From NCBI GenBank assembly GCA_016705685.1, contig JADJLB010000001.1:372001-436000 (forward strand): a stretch of DNA of 64,000 bases, given 5' to 3'. The translations under genes and the position numbers were made by a program. The stretch comes from Propionivibrio sp. (GTDB lineage Bacteria; Pseudomonadota; Gammaproteobacteria; Burkholderiales; Rhodocyclaceae). Positions 34,272 through 43,221 of the stretch are shown here, one piece after another. The stretch's first letter is position 1. Every line of letters starts with the position of its first letter. The notes under the pieces were generated by a model, which was not told where the DNA came from, did no database searches, and was given only the letters and a program-made list of their open reading frames with translations.

Positions 34272-35492
34272 TCATTCTGCCAAATTCAATGCTCTTTTGA
34301 TAGCCGCCACCCGCGCTTCGTGCAGGCGCCCGGCAATCTGTGTGGCATCGCTGCAACTGTGGGCGATGGGCGCGGCGTCGATGGCGCGAATCGCCCCCAA
34401 AGCGATCAGGAACAATTCCGGCGCGGGGATCGGTTTGTCTTCCCAGCCCAGGCGGCCATGAAAATCGCTGGCGCACGCTTCAAGCAGCTTTACGAAGCGT
34501 TGCGGACGCCGCAGCGCATCGGCGTCTTCCAGAATTCTGGCGAGGGTTGCTGCGCGCATTTCGGGGCCACGCCGTATGTCACCGTGGTAGCGCGCCACCA
34601 GGAGCGCCAGATCGCGACAATCGGCCGGCGTCTTCAGGTAAGCGCACACTTTCTCGACCATCGTTACGCTGCGGGCTTCATGCCCCACGTGACGGGGCAG
34701 TTCGGAAGCTGGCGTCAGGCCTTTGCCGAGATCGTGCAAGAGCACGGCAAAACGAACCGGCAGGTCATAACCTTGCCCTGCGGCGTAGTCGAGCGCCATC
34801 ATGACATGTACGCCGGTGTCGATTTCGGGATGAAACTCGGCACGTTGCGGCACGCCGAACAAACGATCGAGTTCGGGTAACAAACGTGCCAGCGCGCCGC
34901 AACTGCGCAGCACATCGATCATGCGGGACGGCTTGGCCTCCATCAATCCTTTGGCCAGTTCCTGCCAGACGCGCTCGGCAACCAGATGATCCGCCTCGCC
35001 GTTGTCGACCATACGGCGCATCAGTTCGGTAGTTTCGGGCGCGATGGAAAAATCGGTAAAGCGCGCCGCAAAGCGGGCGACGCGCAACAGGCGCACCGGA
35101 TCCTCGGCAAACGCCGGACCGACATGGCGCAATATTCGCGCCTCGAGGTCGGCAACACCGTGAAACGGATCGATCAACGCGCCGTCGTCGGATTGCGCGA
35201 TGGCATTGATGGTCAGGTCTCGACGCGCCAGATCTTCTTCCAGACTGACTTCGGGCGCAGCGTGAAAGGAGAAGCCGTGATAGCCGTGACCGGTCTTGCG
35301 TTCGGTGCGGGCCAGTGCGTACTCTTCATGCGTTTGCGGGTGCAAAAAGACCGGAAAGTCCTTGCCGACCGGCTTGAAGCCGCGTTGCCGCATCTCGTCG
35401 GGCGAGGCGCCGACGACCACATAATCACGATCCTGCACGGGAAGGCCAAGCAACTTGTCGCGTACTGCGCCTCCAACCGTGAAGATTTGCAT
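34272..35492 (-). CDS. cca: Multifunctional CCA tRNA nucleotidyltransferase
   Basis: 406-aa class II enzyme that builds or repairs the tRNA 3' CCA end. Residues 1-10 (MQIFTVGGAV, then RDKLLGLPVQDRDYVVVGA) contain the GG signature and catalytic Asp pair; RRDLTINAIA (template region) follows. An HD phosphohydrolase domain is present (FAVLLHDLGKGLTP, HVGHEARS), as in the gammaproteobacterial/betaproteobacterial multifunctional form. The open frame extends upstream to 35714 but this start matches the family. It lies 20 bp after the GST gene stop on the same strand. Confidence 0.93.
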   Translation of the reverse strand: MQIFTVGGAVRDKLLGLPVQDRDYVVVGASPDEMRQRGFKPVGKDFPVFLHPQTHEEYALARTERKTGHGYHGFSFHAAPEVSLEEDLARRDLTINAIAQSDDGALIDPFHGVADLEARILRHVGPAFAEDPVRLLRVARFAARFTDFSIAPETTELMRRMVDNGEADHLVAERVWQELAKGLMEAKPSRMIDVLRSCGALARLLPELDRLFGVPQRAEFHPEIDTGVHVMMALDYAAGQGYDLPVRFAVLLHDLGKGLTPASELPRHVGHEARSVTMVEKVCAYLKTPADCRDLALLVARYHGDIRRGPEMRAATLARILEDADALRRPQRFVKLLEACASDFHGRLGWEDKPIPAPELFLIALGAIRAIDAAPIAHSCSDATQIAGRLHEARVAAIKRALNLAE

Positions 35493-35512
35493 GGCGACGG
35501 GAGAGCGGCCCC

Positions 35513-36133
35513 CTATTCCTTCTCGGCCAGCGCGCCGGCCCGCCATTCCTGCATGGCCGGCAGCGCGTACATGGTGTCCGCCCACGCACGCGATTGCGCA
35601 GGAAGGTGCACCGCATAGGTCAGGAAACGCCAGACAACTGGTGCAAACATCGCGTCGGCAATGGAGAACCTGCCGAAAAGAAAGGGGCCCAGATGCGCGA
35701 AACGCGTCCGGCAACCTTCCCAGATGGCCACGATGCGGGCAATATCGGTATCCACCTCGGCAGCGCGTATGTCATACGGATTCGAGGCGTGAATGTTCAT
35801 CGGCATGTCCCGGCGCATGGCGACGAATCCGGAATGCATTTCGGCGCTGATGGCGCGTGCTTCTGCACGCATTTTTCGCTCGGACGGCCACAAGGAGGGG
35901 GAAATTTCGGCGAGGTATTCGCCGATCGCCAGAGAATCCCAGACGACGGTTTCACCGTCGACCAGGCAGGGCACTCTGCCGCTAGGCGAATACTTCAAGA
36001 TTTCGGCCTTCGCTCCAACGCCGCTAAGGTGAATGCGTATCTCTTCGAAAGGCAGCTCGGTCTGCTTCAAGATCAACCAGGGTCGGAGACTCCAGGAGGA
36101 GTAATTTCGGTCACCGATGACCAGCTTCAGCAT
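35513..36133 (-). CDS. Glutathione S-transferase family protein
   Basis: 206-aa two-domain GST. The thioredoxin-like N-domain begins MLKLVIGDRNYSSWSLRPWL, with Ser residues at the usual active-site position, continues to PSGRVPCLVDGETVVWDSLAIGEYLAE (the glutathione-binding S/E region), and is followed by the all-helical C-domain. The N-terminal segment resembles the YfcF/GstA-like bacterial class. ATG 36133 is preferred to 36172. Substrate unknown; it may be co-transcribed with cca and the NDUFA9-like gene. Confidence 0.85.
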   Translation of the reverse strand: MLKLVIGDRNYSSWSLRPWLILKQTELPFEEIRIHLSGVGAKAEILKYSPSGRVPCLVDGETVVWDSLAIGEYLAEISPSLWPSERKMRAEARAISAEMHSGFVAMRRDMPMNIHASNPYDIRAAEVDTDIARIVAIWEGCRTRFAHLGPFLFGRFSIADAMFAPVVWRFLTYAVHLPAQSRAWADTMYALPAMQEWRAGALAEKE

Positions 36134-36153
36134 GACGGGATCTCCTAGCGTGT

Positions 36154-37134
36154 TTAGCGGCCTGCGCGACAACGGTATTGATCGAAGCGCATTTTTGGCC
36201 TGACCGAAGAAAGATAGCCCGGCGCCACCGCTTCAAGCGATTGGGGTTGCCAACCCGGATAATTTTGGCTTCCGCCGGTGACATTGTCCTGTTTCATCGA
36301 ACGCAGATTATCCGGCGACATCGGTGGATTGGGCAGCAGGCTCATCAATCTGGCCAGCGGATAGGCCAGCGCATCGGGCAGATCGAGCACCCGGCGGCGA
36401 CAACCGATCAGCGCGCTGGTGTAGTCGACAAGCTGGCGCAGGGTATAGACTTTTGGGCCGCACAAGTCGTACGTCTGCCCAAAGGTGGAACGATCCGTCA
36501 GGCATCCGGCGAAAGCGTCGGCCACGTCGCCGATATACACAGGCTGAAAGCGGGCCGAACCACCGGCCAGCGGCAGGACGGGGAGGAGCCTGAGCAAGGT
36601 GGCGAAGGTATTCAGAAACGAATCGCCCTGACCAAAGATGACCGAGGGCCGAAAGACGGTCACATCGACGCCGCCAGACGACGCGCCGACCGGGCCCATG
36701 GCCGCACGAACGACCGCTTCTCCGGCACCTTTCGAGCGCAGGTAAGCCGAAGGCGCATCGACCGCGGCGCCGAGCGCGCTCATATGCACCAGTCGGTTCA
36801 CCCCGGCCTGCTTCATGGCGGCCAGAATCTTCTTCGGCAACTCGACGTGCGCGGCGGCAAAGCGTTTGCCGTAAGGCTGGCTGGAATCCCCATCGTGCAG
36901 TATGCCAACCAGGTTGATGACCGCATCGACGTCTTCCATCAAGGACACCAAAACTTGCGAGTCGTTAACGTCGGCCTCGACCATATAAACCGTCGGCAGC
37001 AATATGAGCTGTTTGGTATTGTCGCGACGACGCGACGGTATGGTGACGCGTATGCCTCGTTCGGAAAGCCGGTTGGCGATCCAGCCGCCAACAAATCCGC
37101 TACCGCCAATCAACAGCACCTTCTTGAGTTCCAT
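36154..37134 (-). CDS. NAD-binding epimerase-like protein (complex I NDUFA9 type)
   Basis: 326-aa atypical short-chain dehydrogenase. The Rossmann motif GGSGFVGGWIANRLSERG starts at about residue 10, with DAVINLVGILHDG, HMSALGAAVDAPSAYLRSKG (the S-x-Y-x3-K-like site) and FRPSVIFGQGDSFLN. These match the NDUFA9/complex-I-like family, bacterial members of which are of unknown function. It may be an oxidoreductase of lipids or quinones. The stop lies 20 bp before the GST start. Confidence 0.82.
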   Translation of the reverse strand: MELKKVLLIGGSGFVGGWIANRLSERGIRVTIPSRRRDNTKQLILLPTVYMVEADVNDSQVLVSLMEDVDAVINLVGILHDGDSSQPYGKRFAAAHVELPKKILAAMKQAGVNRLVHMSALGAAVDAPSAYLRSKGAGEAVVRAAMGPVGASSGGVDVTVFRPSVIFGQGDSFLNTFATLLRLLPVLPLAGGSARFQPVYIGDVADAFAGCLTDRSTFGQTYDLCGPKVYTLRQLVDYTSALIGCRRRVLDLPDALAYPLARLMSLLPNPPMSPDNLRSMKQDNVTGGSQNYPGWQPQSLEAVAPGYLSSVRPKMRFDQYRCRAGR

Positions 37135-37172
37135 AACGCCCTGACGATGTAATAAGTAGTAAAGGGCGGATT

Positions 37173-39119
37173 TTACGGCAATTCTTCGGCCTTTGGATCA
37201 ACTGTCGAACGCGGCCCGATAACGCCGAGCCGGCCCTTGATCGACTGGGGTTTGCCGTCAAACAGCGCCGAATAATAAACCGAGTTGCTCATCACCTTCT
37301 TGACGTAATCGCGCGTTTCGTTGAATGGAATGGTCTCGGCGTAGATGGCGCCCTCCAGTGGCTGGTCGGAACGCCACTTCCGGGCACGGCCGGGGCCGGC
37401 ATTGTAGGCCGCCGACGCCAGCACCGGATGATTGTCGAGACTCTCCATGACCAGTCGCATGTAGGTAGTGCCAAGCAACAGGTTGGTCGCCGTATCATTC
37501 ACCTGTCCTTGGTGAAAGTCCTTGAGGCCGATCTTCCGGGCTACCCACTTGGCCGTGGCCGGCATCAGTTGCATCAGCCCGGATGCGCCGGCCGTCGATT
37601 TTGCATTGGTCACGAAACGACTCTCCTGGCGCATCAAGCCATAGACCCAGGCATCGTCCAGCGATTGGCCGATCGCTGCCGTGCGTACCTGATCGCTGTA
37701 CGGAGACAGGTAACGCAGCGAGTAATCGTGTTCGGTCTTTGTCCGGTCGGCCGCCGCAATGGCACGGTCAAATATGCCGGCGTGCTCGGCGATCTCGGAG
37801 GCGGCAAGCAGTTCGCGATCGCTCATGCCACGCAGCGTCCAGTTCCATTCCTTGACACCCTCGCTGCGCAAATTGACGCGATATAGCGCAAGTGCGCGCC
37901 GCACGCCGGCGTTGGCCGCCACCCGCGCCTTTTCCTCGGTGGTCAGTGATGCCGCCTTGGGCGGCGTCATGATCGGGTGCCCCAACTCATCGTCCGCCAG
38001 ATTGCCGTAGAAGTTCGGCTGCCCGGCAATCCTGGAAAACAAGGCATTGGCCTCCTCGATGCGCCCACCGGCACGGTAGGCGCGCCCCAACCAATAGACC
38101 CAGGCCGGTTGTTCGGCGAGTGCGGGCGGCATTTTTTCGATCGCCGTTCGCACCATTCCCCAGTCCAGCGCACGCAGTGCGGCGCGCACCTTCCATTGCG
38201 CCACTTCGTCGGACAGCACGGCAGCGTCGCCTTTGCGATACCACGGCAGTGCTTCGCTCATGTGCCGTTGTGCGGCCTGCCATCCAATCTGGCTCCACGC
38301 CCATGCGCTCTCGCTGCCCTGTAGCTGGCGCTCGATCTTGATCAATTGTTCCGAGGCCATGCGCGGGTCGTTTCGTGCGATGCGGCTGATCGCCAGCACG
38401 GCCAGTTCACGGTTGATCCGGCTGCCGGCCAGAGATGCCGATGGCAATTTTACCAACCACGGCAGTGGCGTATCGCAGACCGCCGTCGCCACCCGCGCGT
38501 CGGGCGTCTGGCTCGGCGGCAGATAGTTCATGCTGTAGCGGGCGGCAGACAGCTTGTTTGCTTCGAATTGTCGTCGAACTCGCGCCCAGACCGCATCGGC
38601 CAGCACGCGCTTTTCCAGAATGAGCGCCTCCAGAACCGGGTAGCACGATGCTGGAGGCTCGATCAGATTCAGCCAAAGCGGCAGGGCATCGTCGAGCACG
38701 CTCGCGTCGCCGCGCGCCATGCGACTCTGCAAGGCATAACAGGAAAGCTCCTGATCGGGCTGGGCCAGCGCCGGATATTCGGCGTCGAACTCCCTCCACT
38801 GGTTCTTCATGCCCAGGAGCTTCAACCAGTCGGCTCGCAATTTTTCGGCAAGATAGCTTTTTTCGTAGCGCGCGAGGAAAGCCTTGATCACCGCCGGATC
38901 GGCGCTGCTCAGATCGAGCAGGATGCGCCAGTAGTCGACATAGGCCTCGAGATCATGGTCTTTCAACTCAGGAGCGATGCGCTCGAGTTTGGCGCGATCG
39001 CCAACTTTGACCGCATCGCGTGCTGCCAGAAACCGGTCATCGGCGTCGACGCCGGCAGCAGCCACGGTTGACATCAGCAGGGCAATGACGAGGAGAAAAG
39101 CAGTTGGACTGAACTTCAT
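37173..39119 (-). CDS. slt: Soluble lytic murein transglycosylase (Slt70 type)
   Basis: 648-aa periplasmic peptidoglycan lyase. Signal peptide residues 1-22 (MKFSPTAFLLVIALLMSTVAAA). A long all-helical, superhelical U/L region precedes the C-terminal SLT domain: catalytic Glu in LMRQESRFVTNAKSTAGASGLMQLMPATAKW, AYNAGPGRARKWR, and ETIPFNETRDYVKKVM. It cleaves the MurNAc-GlcNAc bond with formation of 1,6-anhydro ends. ATG 39119 (MKFSP) is preferred over a start 9 codons upstream. Divergent from the next gene across 57 bp. Confidence 0.9.
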   Translation of the reverse strand: MKFSPTAFLLVIALLMSTVAAAGVDADDRFLAARDAVKVGDRAKLERIAPELKDHDLEAYVDYWRILLDLSSADPAVIKAFLARYEKSYLAEKLRADWLKLLGMKNQWREFDAEYPALAQPDQELSCYALQSRMARGDASVLDDALPLWLNLIEPPASCYPVLEALILEKRVLADAVWARVRRQFEANKLSAARYSMNYLPPSQTPDARVATAVCDTPLPWLVKLPSASLAGSRINRELAVLAISRIARNDPRMASEQLIKIERQLQGSESAWAWSQIGWQAAQRHMSEALPWYRKGDAAVLSDEVAQWKVRAALRALDWGMVRTAIEKMPPALAEQPAWVYWLGRAYRAGGRIEEANALFSRIAGQPNFYGNLADDELGHPIMTPPKAASLTTEEKARVAANAGVRRALALYRVNLRSEGVKEWNWTLRGMSDRELLAASEIAEHAGIFDRAIAAADRTKTEHDYSLRYLSPYSDQVRTAAIGQSLDDAWVYGLMRQESRFVTNAKSTAGASGLMQLMPATAKWVARKIGLKDFHQGQVNDTATNLLLGTTYMRLVMESLDNHPVLASAAYNAGPGRARKWRSDQPLEGAIYAETIPFNETRDYVKKVMSNSVYYSALFDGKPQSIKGRLGVIGPRSTVDPKAEELP

Positions 39120-39176
39120 GATAAGCTGGATTTCCCCCGTAAACACTGATGTTCAGCATAGCACACGAGTTGCCGA

Positions 39177-39785
39177 TTGACGCCAGAAACTCACTCCGAT
39201 TTTATCGCCGACTCGAGCGATGTCTACCGTGCTGCGCTTCGCAAACGCAGCATCGAACGTCGCCTGGCGCTCTCGGAGGAAGTGTGCGCGCAACTCTCGA
39301 AACGGGTCTGCGCGTATCTTAACGACCGCTTTCCCCAACTCGCAGGGCTACGCGTCGGTTTCTGCTGGCCGGTTAAAAACGAACCTGACCTGCGGCCGCT
39401 GGTTGAATCCTGGATTGCCGCCGGCCAAGATGGATTCACGGCATTGCTGCCGGTTGTCCTTGAAGACGGTGTGAGTCTGGCGTTTCGCGCGTGGGCGCCG
39501 GGCTGCCGGCTGATTGCCGATCGCTACGGCATACCGACGCCAGACGATGGGGAATTCCAGATCCCCGAAGCGCTGTTGCTCCCGGTCAACGCCTTCGATG
39601 CCGAAGGCTACCGGATCGGTTATGGCGGCGGATTTTTTGATCGCACACTGGCATCGCTCAAACCCAAACCGTTGAGCATCGGCGTTGGCTTCGAACTGTC
39701 GCGCGTAGCCTCGATCCATCCTCGGCCACACGATGTCCGCCTCGACGCCATGGTCAGCGAAGCCGGCGTATTCTGGCACGCTTGA
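39177..39785 (+). CDS. 5-formyltetrahydrofolate cyclo-ligase
   Basis: 202-aa enzyme that converts 5-formyl-THF to 5,10-methenyl-THF with ATP. The N-terminal AALRKRSIERRLALSEE, the central F-x-A-W-x-P (FRAWAPG), LLPVNAFDAEGYRIGYGGGFFDRTL and the final DVRLDAMVSE match YgfA/FAU1. The best start is TTG 39177; a proper ribosome site is not obvious. The 57-bp gap to slt leaves no room for a 6S RNA gene, which is often linked to this gene elsewhere. Confidence 0.88.
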   Translation: MTPETHSDFIADSSDVYRAALRKRSIERRLALSEEVCAQLSKRVCAYLNDRFPQLAGLRVGFCWPVKNEPDLRPLVESWIAAGQDGFTALLPVVLEDGVSLAFRAWAPGCRLIADRYGIPTPDDGEFQIPEALLLPVNAFDAEGYRIGYGGGFFDRTLASLKPKPLSIGVGFELSRVASIHPRPHDVRLDAMVSEAGVFWHA

Positions 39786-39877
39786 CCGCACACCCGCGCA
39801 CCCCGTCGCTGCACCGACGAACCTTCCTGGACGACACGCCACCCCGCCCAGGGTTCCAGGTTCACTCCTTCAGCGGC

Positions 39878-40258
39878 TTAGCGCACATGGTGCGACCCAT
39901 GCTGGGCGATGCGCCCTTCGGCGCTCCATGAAGAGGTGCGCGCCGAGGGTTCGATCTTGAGAATGCGATGGGGTGCGCCATCCATGACAACGAAAACCGC
40001 GGCGGCGATGGCGGCGATATTGTCCTGCGCTTCGGTGTCGACGTGATGTTTCTGTACAACTTTGCTGCCTTGCGCTGCTTTCGTGTCGTGAGCTGTTCTA
40101 GCCGGTGGGGCCGCTTTGACAAACTGGGCCAGGCGATTGAGCATTGGAAAAAATGACAGGACAATACCAATGCCGCTGATGATCAAGAAGCTGAGAAAGA
40201 AGTCGATAACGCTCACGATCAGAGCGCCTTGGACGGTATCCGGAACTATCGTAGGCAT
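39878..40258 (-). CDS. Small OadG-like subunit of a Na+-pumping decarboxylase
   Basis: 126-aa membrane protein. One N-terminal transmembrane helix (VSVIDFFLSFLIISGIGIVLSFF) is followed by a charged Pro/Ala/Lys linker and a short soluble tail with DNIAAIAAAVFVVMDG and a basic region. This is the layout of the gamma subunit (OadG) that holds alpha and beta together. It lies 64 bp downstream of the beta-subunit gene. Sequence similarity of gamma subunits is low, so the call depends strongly on context. Confidence 0.65.
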   Translation of the reverse strand: MPTIVPDTVQGALIVSVIDFFLSFLIISGIGIVLSFFPMLNRLAQFVKAAPPARTAHDTKAAQGSKVVQKHHVDTEAQDNIAAIAAAVFVVMDGAPHRILKIEPSARTSSWSAEGRIAQHGSHHVR

Positions 40259-40322
40259 GGTTGGTTCGTCTCAAAATGATTGCCGGCTTTCGGCATGTGA
40301 TGTGCACACTGGCAGGCCATTC

Positions 40323-41492
40323 TCAGTTGACTCCAAGCAAGGCCAAGAGAATGCCGCCCGAGATGGCCGTTCCAAATACGCCGGCGAGATTGGGGCCCAT
40401 GGCGTGGTAGATCAGCAGGTTCTTTGGATTTTCCTGGAATGCGACGATGTGCGAGACTCGCGCGGCGATGGGAACGGATGCGATACCGGCCGACCCGATC
40501 AGTGGGTTGATCTTGGTCTTCAGAAACAGATTCATGATCTTTGCCGTCACCACGCCTGACGCGGTACCGAAGAGGAAAGCCAACAATCCAAGCACAACGA
40601 TTTCAAGGGTCTGGAATGTCAGAAATTTCTCTGCGGCCATGGTCGAACCGATGGCGACGGTCAAGATGATGATGATAACGTTCATCAACCCCCCTGCCGC
40701 TGTCTTGGACAGCCGGTCGGTGACCCCGACTTCTTTGAGCAGGTTGCCCAGCATCAGCATGGTGATCAGCGGGGCTACCGGCGGGAAGAACAGATTTACG
40801 ACGATTGCGATGACCACGGGAAAGGCAATCTTTTCCAGTTTCGTCACCTTGCGCAATTCGGCCATGCCAATCTGGCGTTCCGCTTTGGTCGTCAGCAAAC
40901 GCATCACCGGCGGCTGAATCATGGGCATTAACGCCATGTAAGAGTATGCCGCCACGGAAATCGGCCCGAGCAAATGCGGCGCCAGTTTGACGGCGACAAA
41001 TATGGCCATGGGGCCATCGGCGCCACCGATGATGCCGATCGCTCCCGCCTCGCTGAGGGTGAAGCCGAGCATCTTGGCCAGGATCAAGGCCACAAAGATT
41101 CCCAGATGGGCTCCGGCGCCCAGAATCACCAGCCGTGGGTTGGCAATCATCGGCCCGAAATTGGTCATCGCACCGACGCCCAGAAAGATGAGCGGCGGGA
41201 TGATGAGTTTCTCCACACCCATGTAGGCGTAGTGAAACAGGCCGCCGTCCTTGACGGCATAAAGCAGCGCCGAAACGGCCGGCCCGCCGGGAACGTCCGG
41301 GGGGCCCGGCACGTTGGCCACGATACAGGAAAACCCGATTCCGACGAGCAACAGGGGCTCGTAGTGCTTGGCGATCGCCAGGTAGATCATGATGACGCCA
41401 ACGAGAATCATCAGCAGATTGCCGAAGGAAAAGTTGACAGCTCCTGTTTGGTCAAGGAGCGCCTGTAAAAACGTGAATATGAGGTCCAGCAA
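40323..41492 (-). CDS. Na+-translocating decarboxylase beta subunit (OadB/MmdB/GcdB family)
   Basis: 389-aa integral membrane subunit that couples decarboxylation of a carboxybiotin to Na+ export. Around nine hydrophobic segments; PPLIFLGVGAMTNFGPMIANP, the central GIIGGADGPMAIFVA (the Asp implicated in Na+ and biotin chemistry) and NPLIGSAGIASVPIAARVSH are diagnostic. The substrate (oxaloacetate, methylmalonyl-CoA, glutaconyl-CoA or malonyl) is set by the alpha subunit, which is not adjacent. Only the gamma-like gene follows. Confidence 0.9.
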   Translation of the reverse strand: MLDLIFTFLQALLDQTGAVNFSFGNLLMILVGVIMIYLAIAKHYEPLLLVGIGFSCIVANVPGPPDVPGGPAVSALLYAVKDGGLFHYAYMGVEKLIIPPLIFLGVGAMTNFGPMIANPRLVILGAGAHLGIFVALILAKMLGFTLSEAGAIGIIGGADGPMAIFVAVKLAPHLLGPISVAAYSYMALMPMIQPPVMRLLTTKAERQIGMAELRKVTKLEKIAFPVVIAIVVNLFFPPVAPLITMLMLGNLLKEVGVTDRLSKTAAGGLMNVIIIILTVAIGSTMAAEKFLTFQTLEIVVLGLLAFLFGTASGVVTAKIMNLFLKTKINPLIGSAGIASVPIAARVSHIVAFQENPKNLLIYHAMGPNLAGVFGTAISGGILLALLGVN

Positions 41493-41621
41493 GTTTCACC
41501 TTCCTTTGTTGAAGCCTGCTTGATCGACAGGCATTCGAAATGTGTATGTCATAGATGGAGCGTTTTGGCCGTTCAACTACATGAACGGTGCCGGAGCTTA
41601 TTTGACCTGACACCGGAAGGC

Positions 41622-41639
41622 ACTAGGGTTGCCCCTAGT
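41622..41639. promoter_or_regulatory. 18-bp palindrome upstream of the two-component genes
   Basis: ACTAGGG-TTGC-CCCTAGT is a perfect 7-bp dyad with a 4-bp spacer, in the gap between oadB (start 41492) and the kinase gene. Its size fits a NarL/FixJ-type dimer site, and such a regulator is encoded just downstream. The rest of 41493-41748 has no other clear element. Confidence 0.55.
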
Positions 41640-41748
41640 TTTACCGTGCTGGCCATACCGACATGTTAGAGTTGTTTTATTTTTTGAACGCTATCTTGAT
41701 GACAAAGACATTGCGGAGCGCAGCCCTGCCGTGCTCAGCGCACATTCA

Positions 41749-43221
41749 ATGGTGTGTGCGCTAATGCAGGACTCATCATCTCTTTCCTTGCAGCGCTTGC
41801 CAGACATGGTCCGCCGCATCACCAATAGCCGAATATCCGCGTTGGCGCTGGGGCTGGTGTTGTCGGTGCTGGTCGCTGCGCTCGATTACTCAACCGGATA
41901 CGAGTTGCGCTTTGCCATCCTCCAGCTCGTTCCGATTGCCCTCGCAACGTGGACCGCTGGCTTGATCGCAGGCATTCTGATTGTCTCGGTATCCAGCGTG
42001 TTCTGGTTAGTGAGCTTTGGCTCGACGCATCCCTATTCCGGTGATTTCTTCTTCTACTGGGAAGGCGTGGCGATGGTGACCGTATACATCGCTTTTGTTT
42101 TGTTGCTAACCCGCTTGCGGCAAGCTTTGACCCGGTCGGACGAGCGATTTGTGCGCGTTCTTGAAGAGTTGCACGCTGCGGTTTATGTCGCTGATCAGGA
42201 TAGCGGCGAGATGCTATATGCCAATCGCAGTCTGGCCCGCTTGATCGATGCCGACCCTTATTCCCAATCCACGGCCAAACTGGCTGCCCGCTTTGGTTTC
42301 GGCAACGCACCCTTGGCGAAACGGGATGACGAACACAGTCAATCGATGCAATCGGGGTTCATCTCGCACGAAGCGCGTGATCCGACCAATGGCCGTTGGT
42401 ACCTGGTTCAGGTCGGACCGATACCTTGGAAATCAGGCCGTTCCGTCAGCGTCCAGGTCATTACCGATATTTCCGAACAGAAGCGCGCCCAGGCATTGAA
42501 ACGGCAACATCAGGACATGTTGCACCAGACGGCCCGTATCGCGGCGCTGGCAGAGATCGCCTCCTCTCTGGCCCATGAAGTCAACCAGCCACTGACGGCC
42601 ATCGTAAGCTATAACGATGCCTGCCTGCGCTTGTTGAATAATCCTGGCTGTGAAAAGAGTGAAGTCATCACCGCATTGCAGCGCTGCCGTGAACAGGCTC
42701 TGAGAGCCGGCAGAATCATCAGTCGGGTACGCGAGTTTATCCGCAGCAAGCGGCCAAACCCAACCCGTTGCCATATCAATTCGCTGGTCCGGGAATCGAT
42801 CGAGCTTCTTGAAGCACAACTTGAGGACAAGGACATTTGCGTTGAAATGTCCTTGTCAGAACACCTGCCCTCAATCCATGCCGACCAGACGCTGCTGGTG
42901 CAGGTCATTGTAAACCTTGTACAGAACGCCATCGATGCCACGGAAAAATCGGCACCGTCCGATCGAAAACTCACCTTGATGAGCGGCAATACGGACAATG
43001 GCGAAATCGTAGTATCTGTTTCCGATCGGGGCGCAGGAATTCCGGAAACGATTGGCGACCAGCTCTATACACCCCTGTTTACCACCAAATCGCAGGGCCT
43101 GGGTTTGGGCTTGTCTATTTGCCGTTCCGTTGTGGAAGCACACGGCGGACGCATATGGCATGAGGCCAATTCGGAGTGTGGCTGCACTTTCCATATCACC
43201 CTACCGCCGGAGGTCGTTTGA
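41749..43221 (+). CDS. Membrane PAS sensor histidine kinase (FixL-like)
   Basis: 490-aa sensor kinase. Three to four N-terminal transmembrane helices (ALALGLVLSVLVAAL, LQLVPIALATWTAGLIAGI, VTVYIAFVLLL) form a MASE-like input domain, followed by a PAS domain (FVRVLEELHAAVYVADQDSG). The HisKA phospho-acceptor His is in SSLAHEVNQPLTAIVSY; the ATPase has the N box QVIVNLVQNAIDA, G1 DRGAGIPE and G2 GLGLGLSI. The start is uncertain (ATG 41749, 41764 or 41806). It overlaps the response regulator by 4 bp (TTGA), so both are made together. Confidence 0.85.
   Translation: MVCALMQDSSSLSLQRLPDMVRRITNSRISALALGLVLSVLVAALDYSTGYELRFAILQLVPIALATWTAGLIAGILIVSVSSVFWLVSFGSTHPYSGDFFFYWEGVAMVTVYIAFVLLLTRLRQALTRSDERFVRVLEELHAAVYVADQDSGEMLYANRSLARLIDADPYSQSTAKLAARFGFGNAPLAKRDDEHSQSMQSGFISHEARDPTNGRWYLVQVGPIPWKSGRSVSVQVITDISEQKRAQALKRQHQDMLHQTARIAALAEIASSLAHEVNQPLTAIVSYNDACLRLLNNPGCEKSEVITALQRCREQALRAGRIISRVREFIRSKRPNPTRCHINSLVRESIELLEAQLEDKDICVEMSLSEHLPSIHADQTLLVQVIVNLVQNAIDATEKSAPSDRKLTLMSGNTDNGEIVVSVSDRGAGIPETIGDQLYTPLFTTKSQGLGLGLSICRSVVEAHGGRIWHEANSECGCTFHITLPPEVV

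Noticed and set aside
34272-35714. Longer Cca protein starting at 35714
   Set aside because: The extra 74 residues overlap the GST gene in antiphase and are not part of the Cca family; ATG 35492 gives the standard MQIFTVGGAVRD start.
39120-39176. 6S RNA gene next to the 5-formyl-THF cyclo-ligase gene
   Set aside because: Only 57 bp separate it from slt, too short for a ~180-nt RNA.
41629-41748. Kinase start at 41629
   Set aside because: That start lies inside the 18-bp palindrome and adds 40 residues with no family match.
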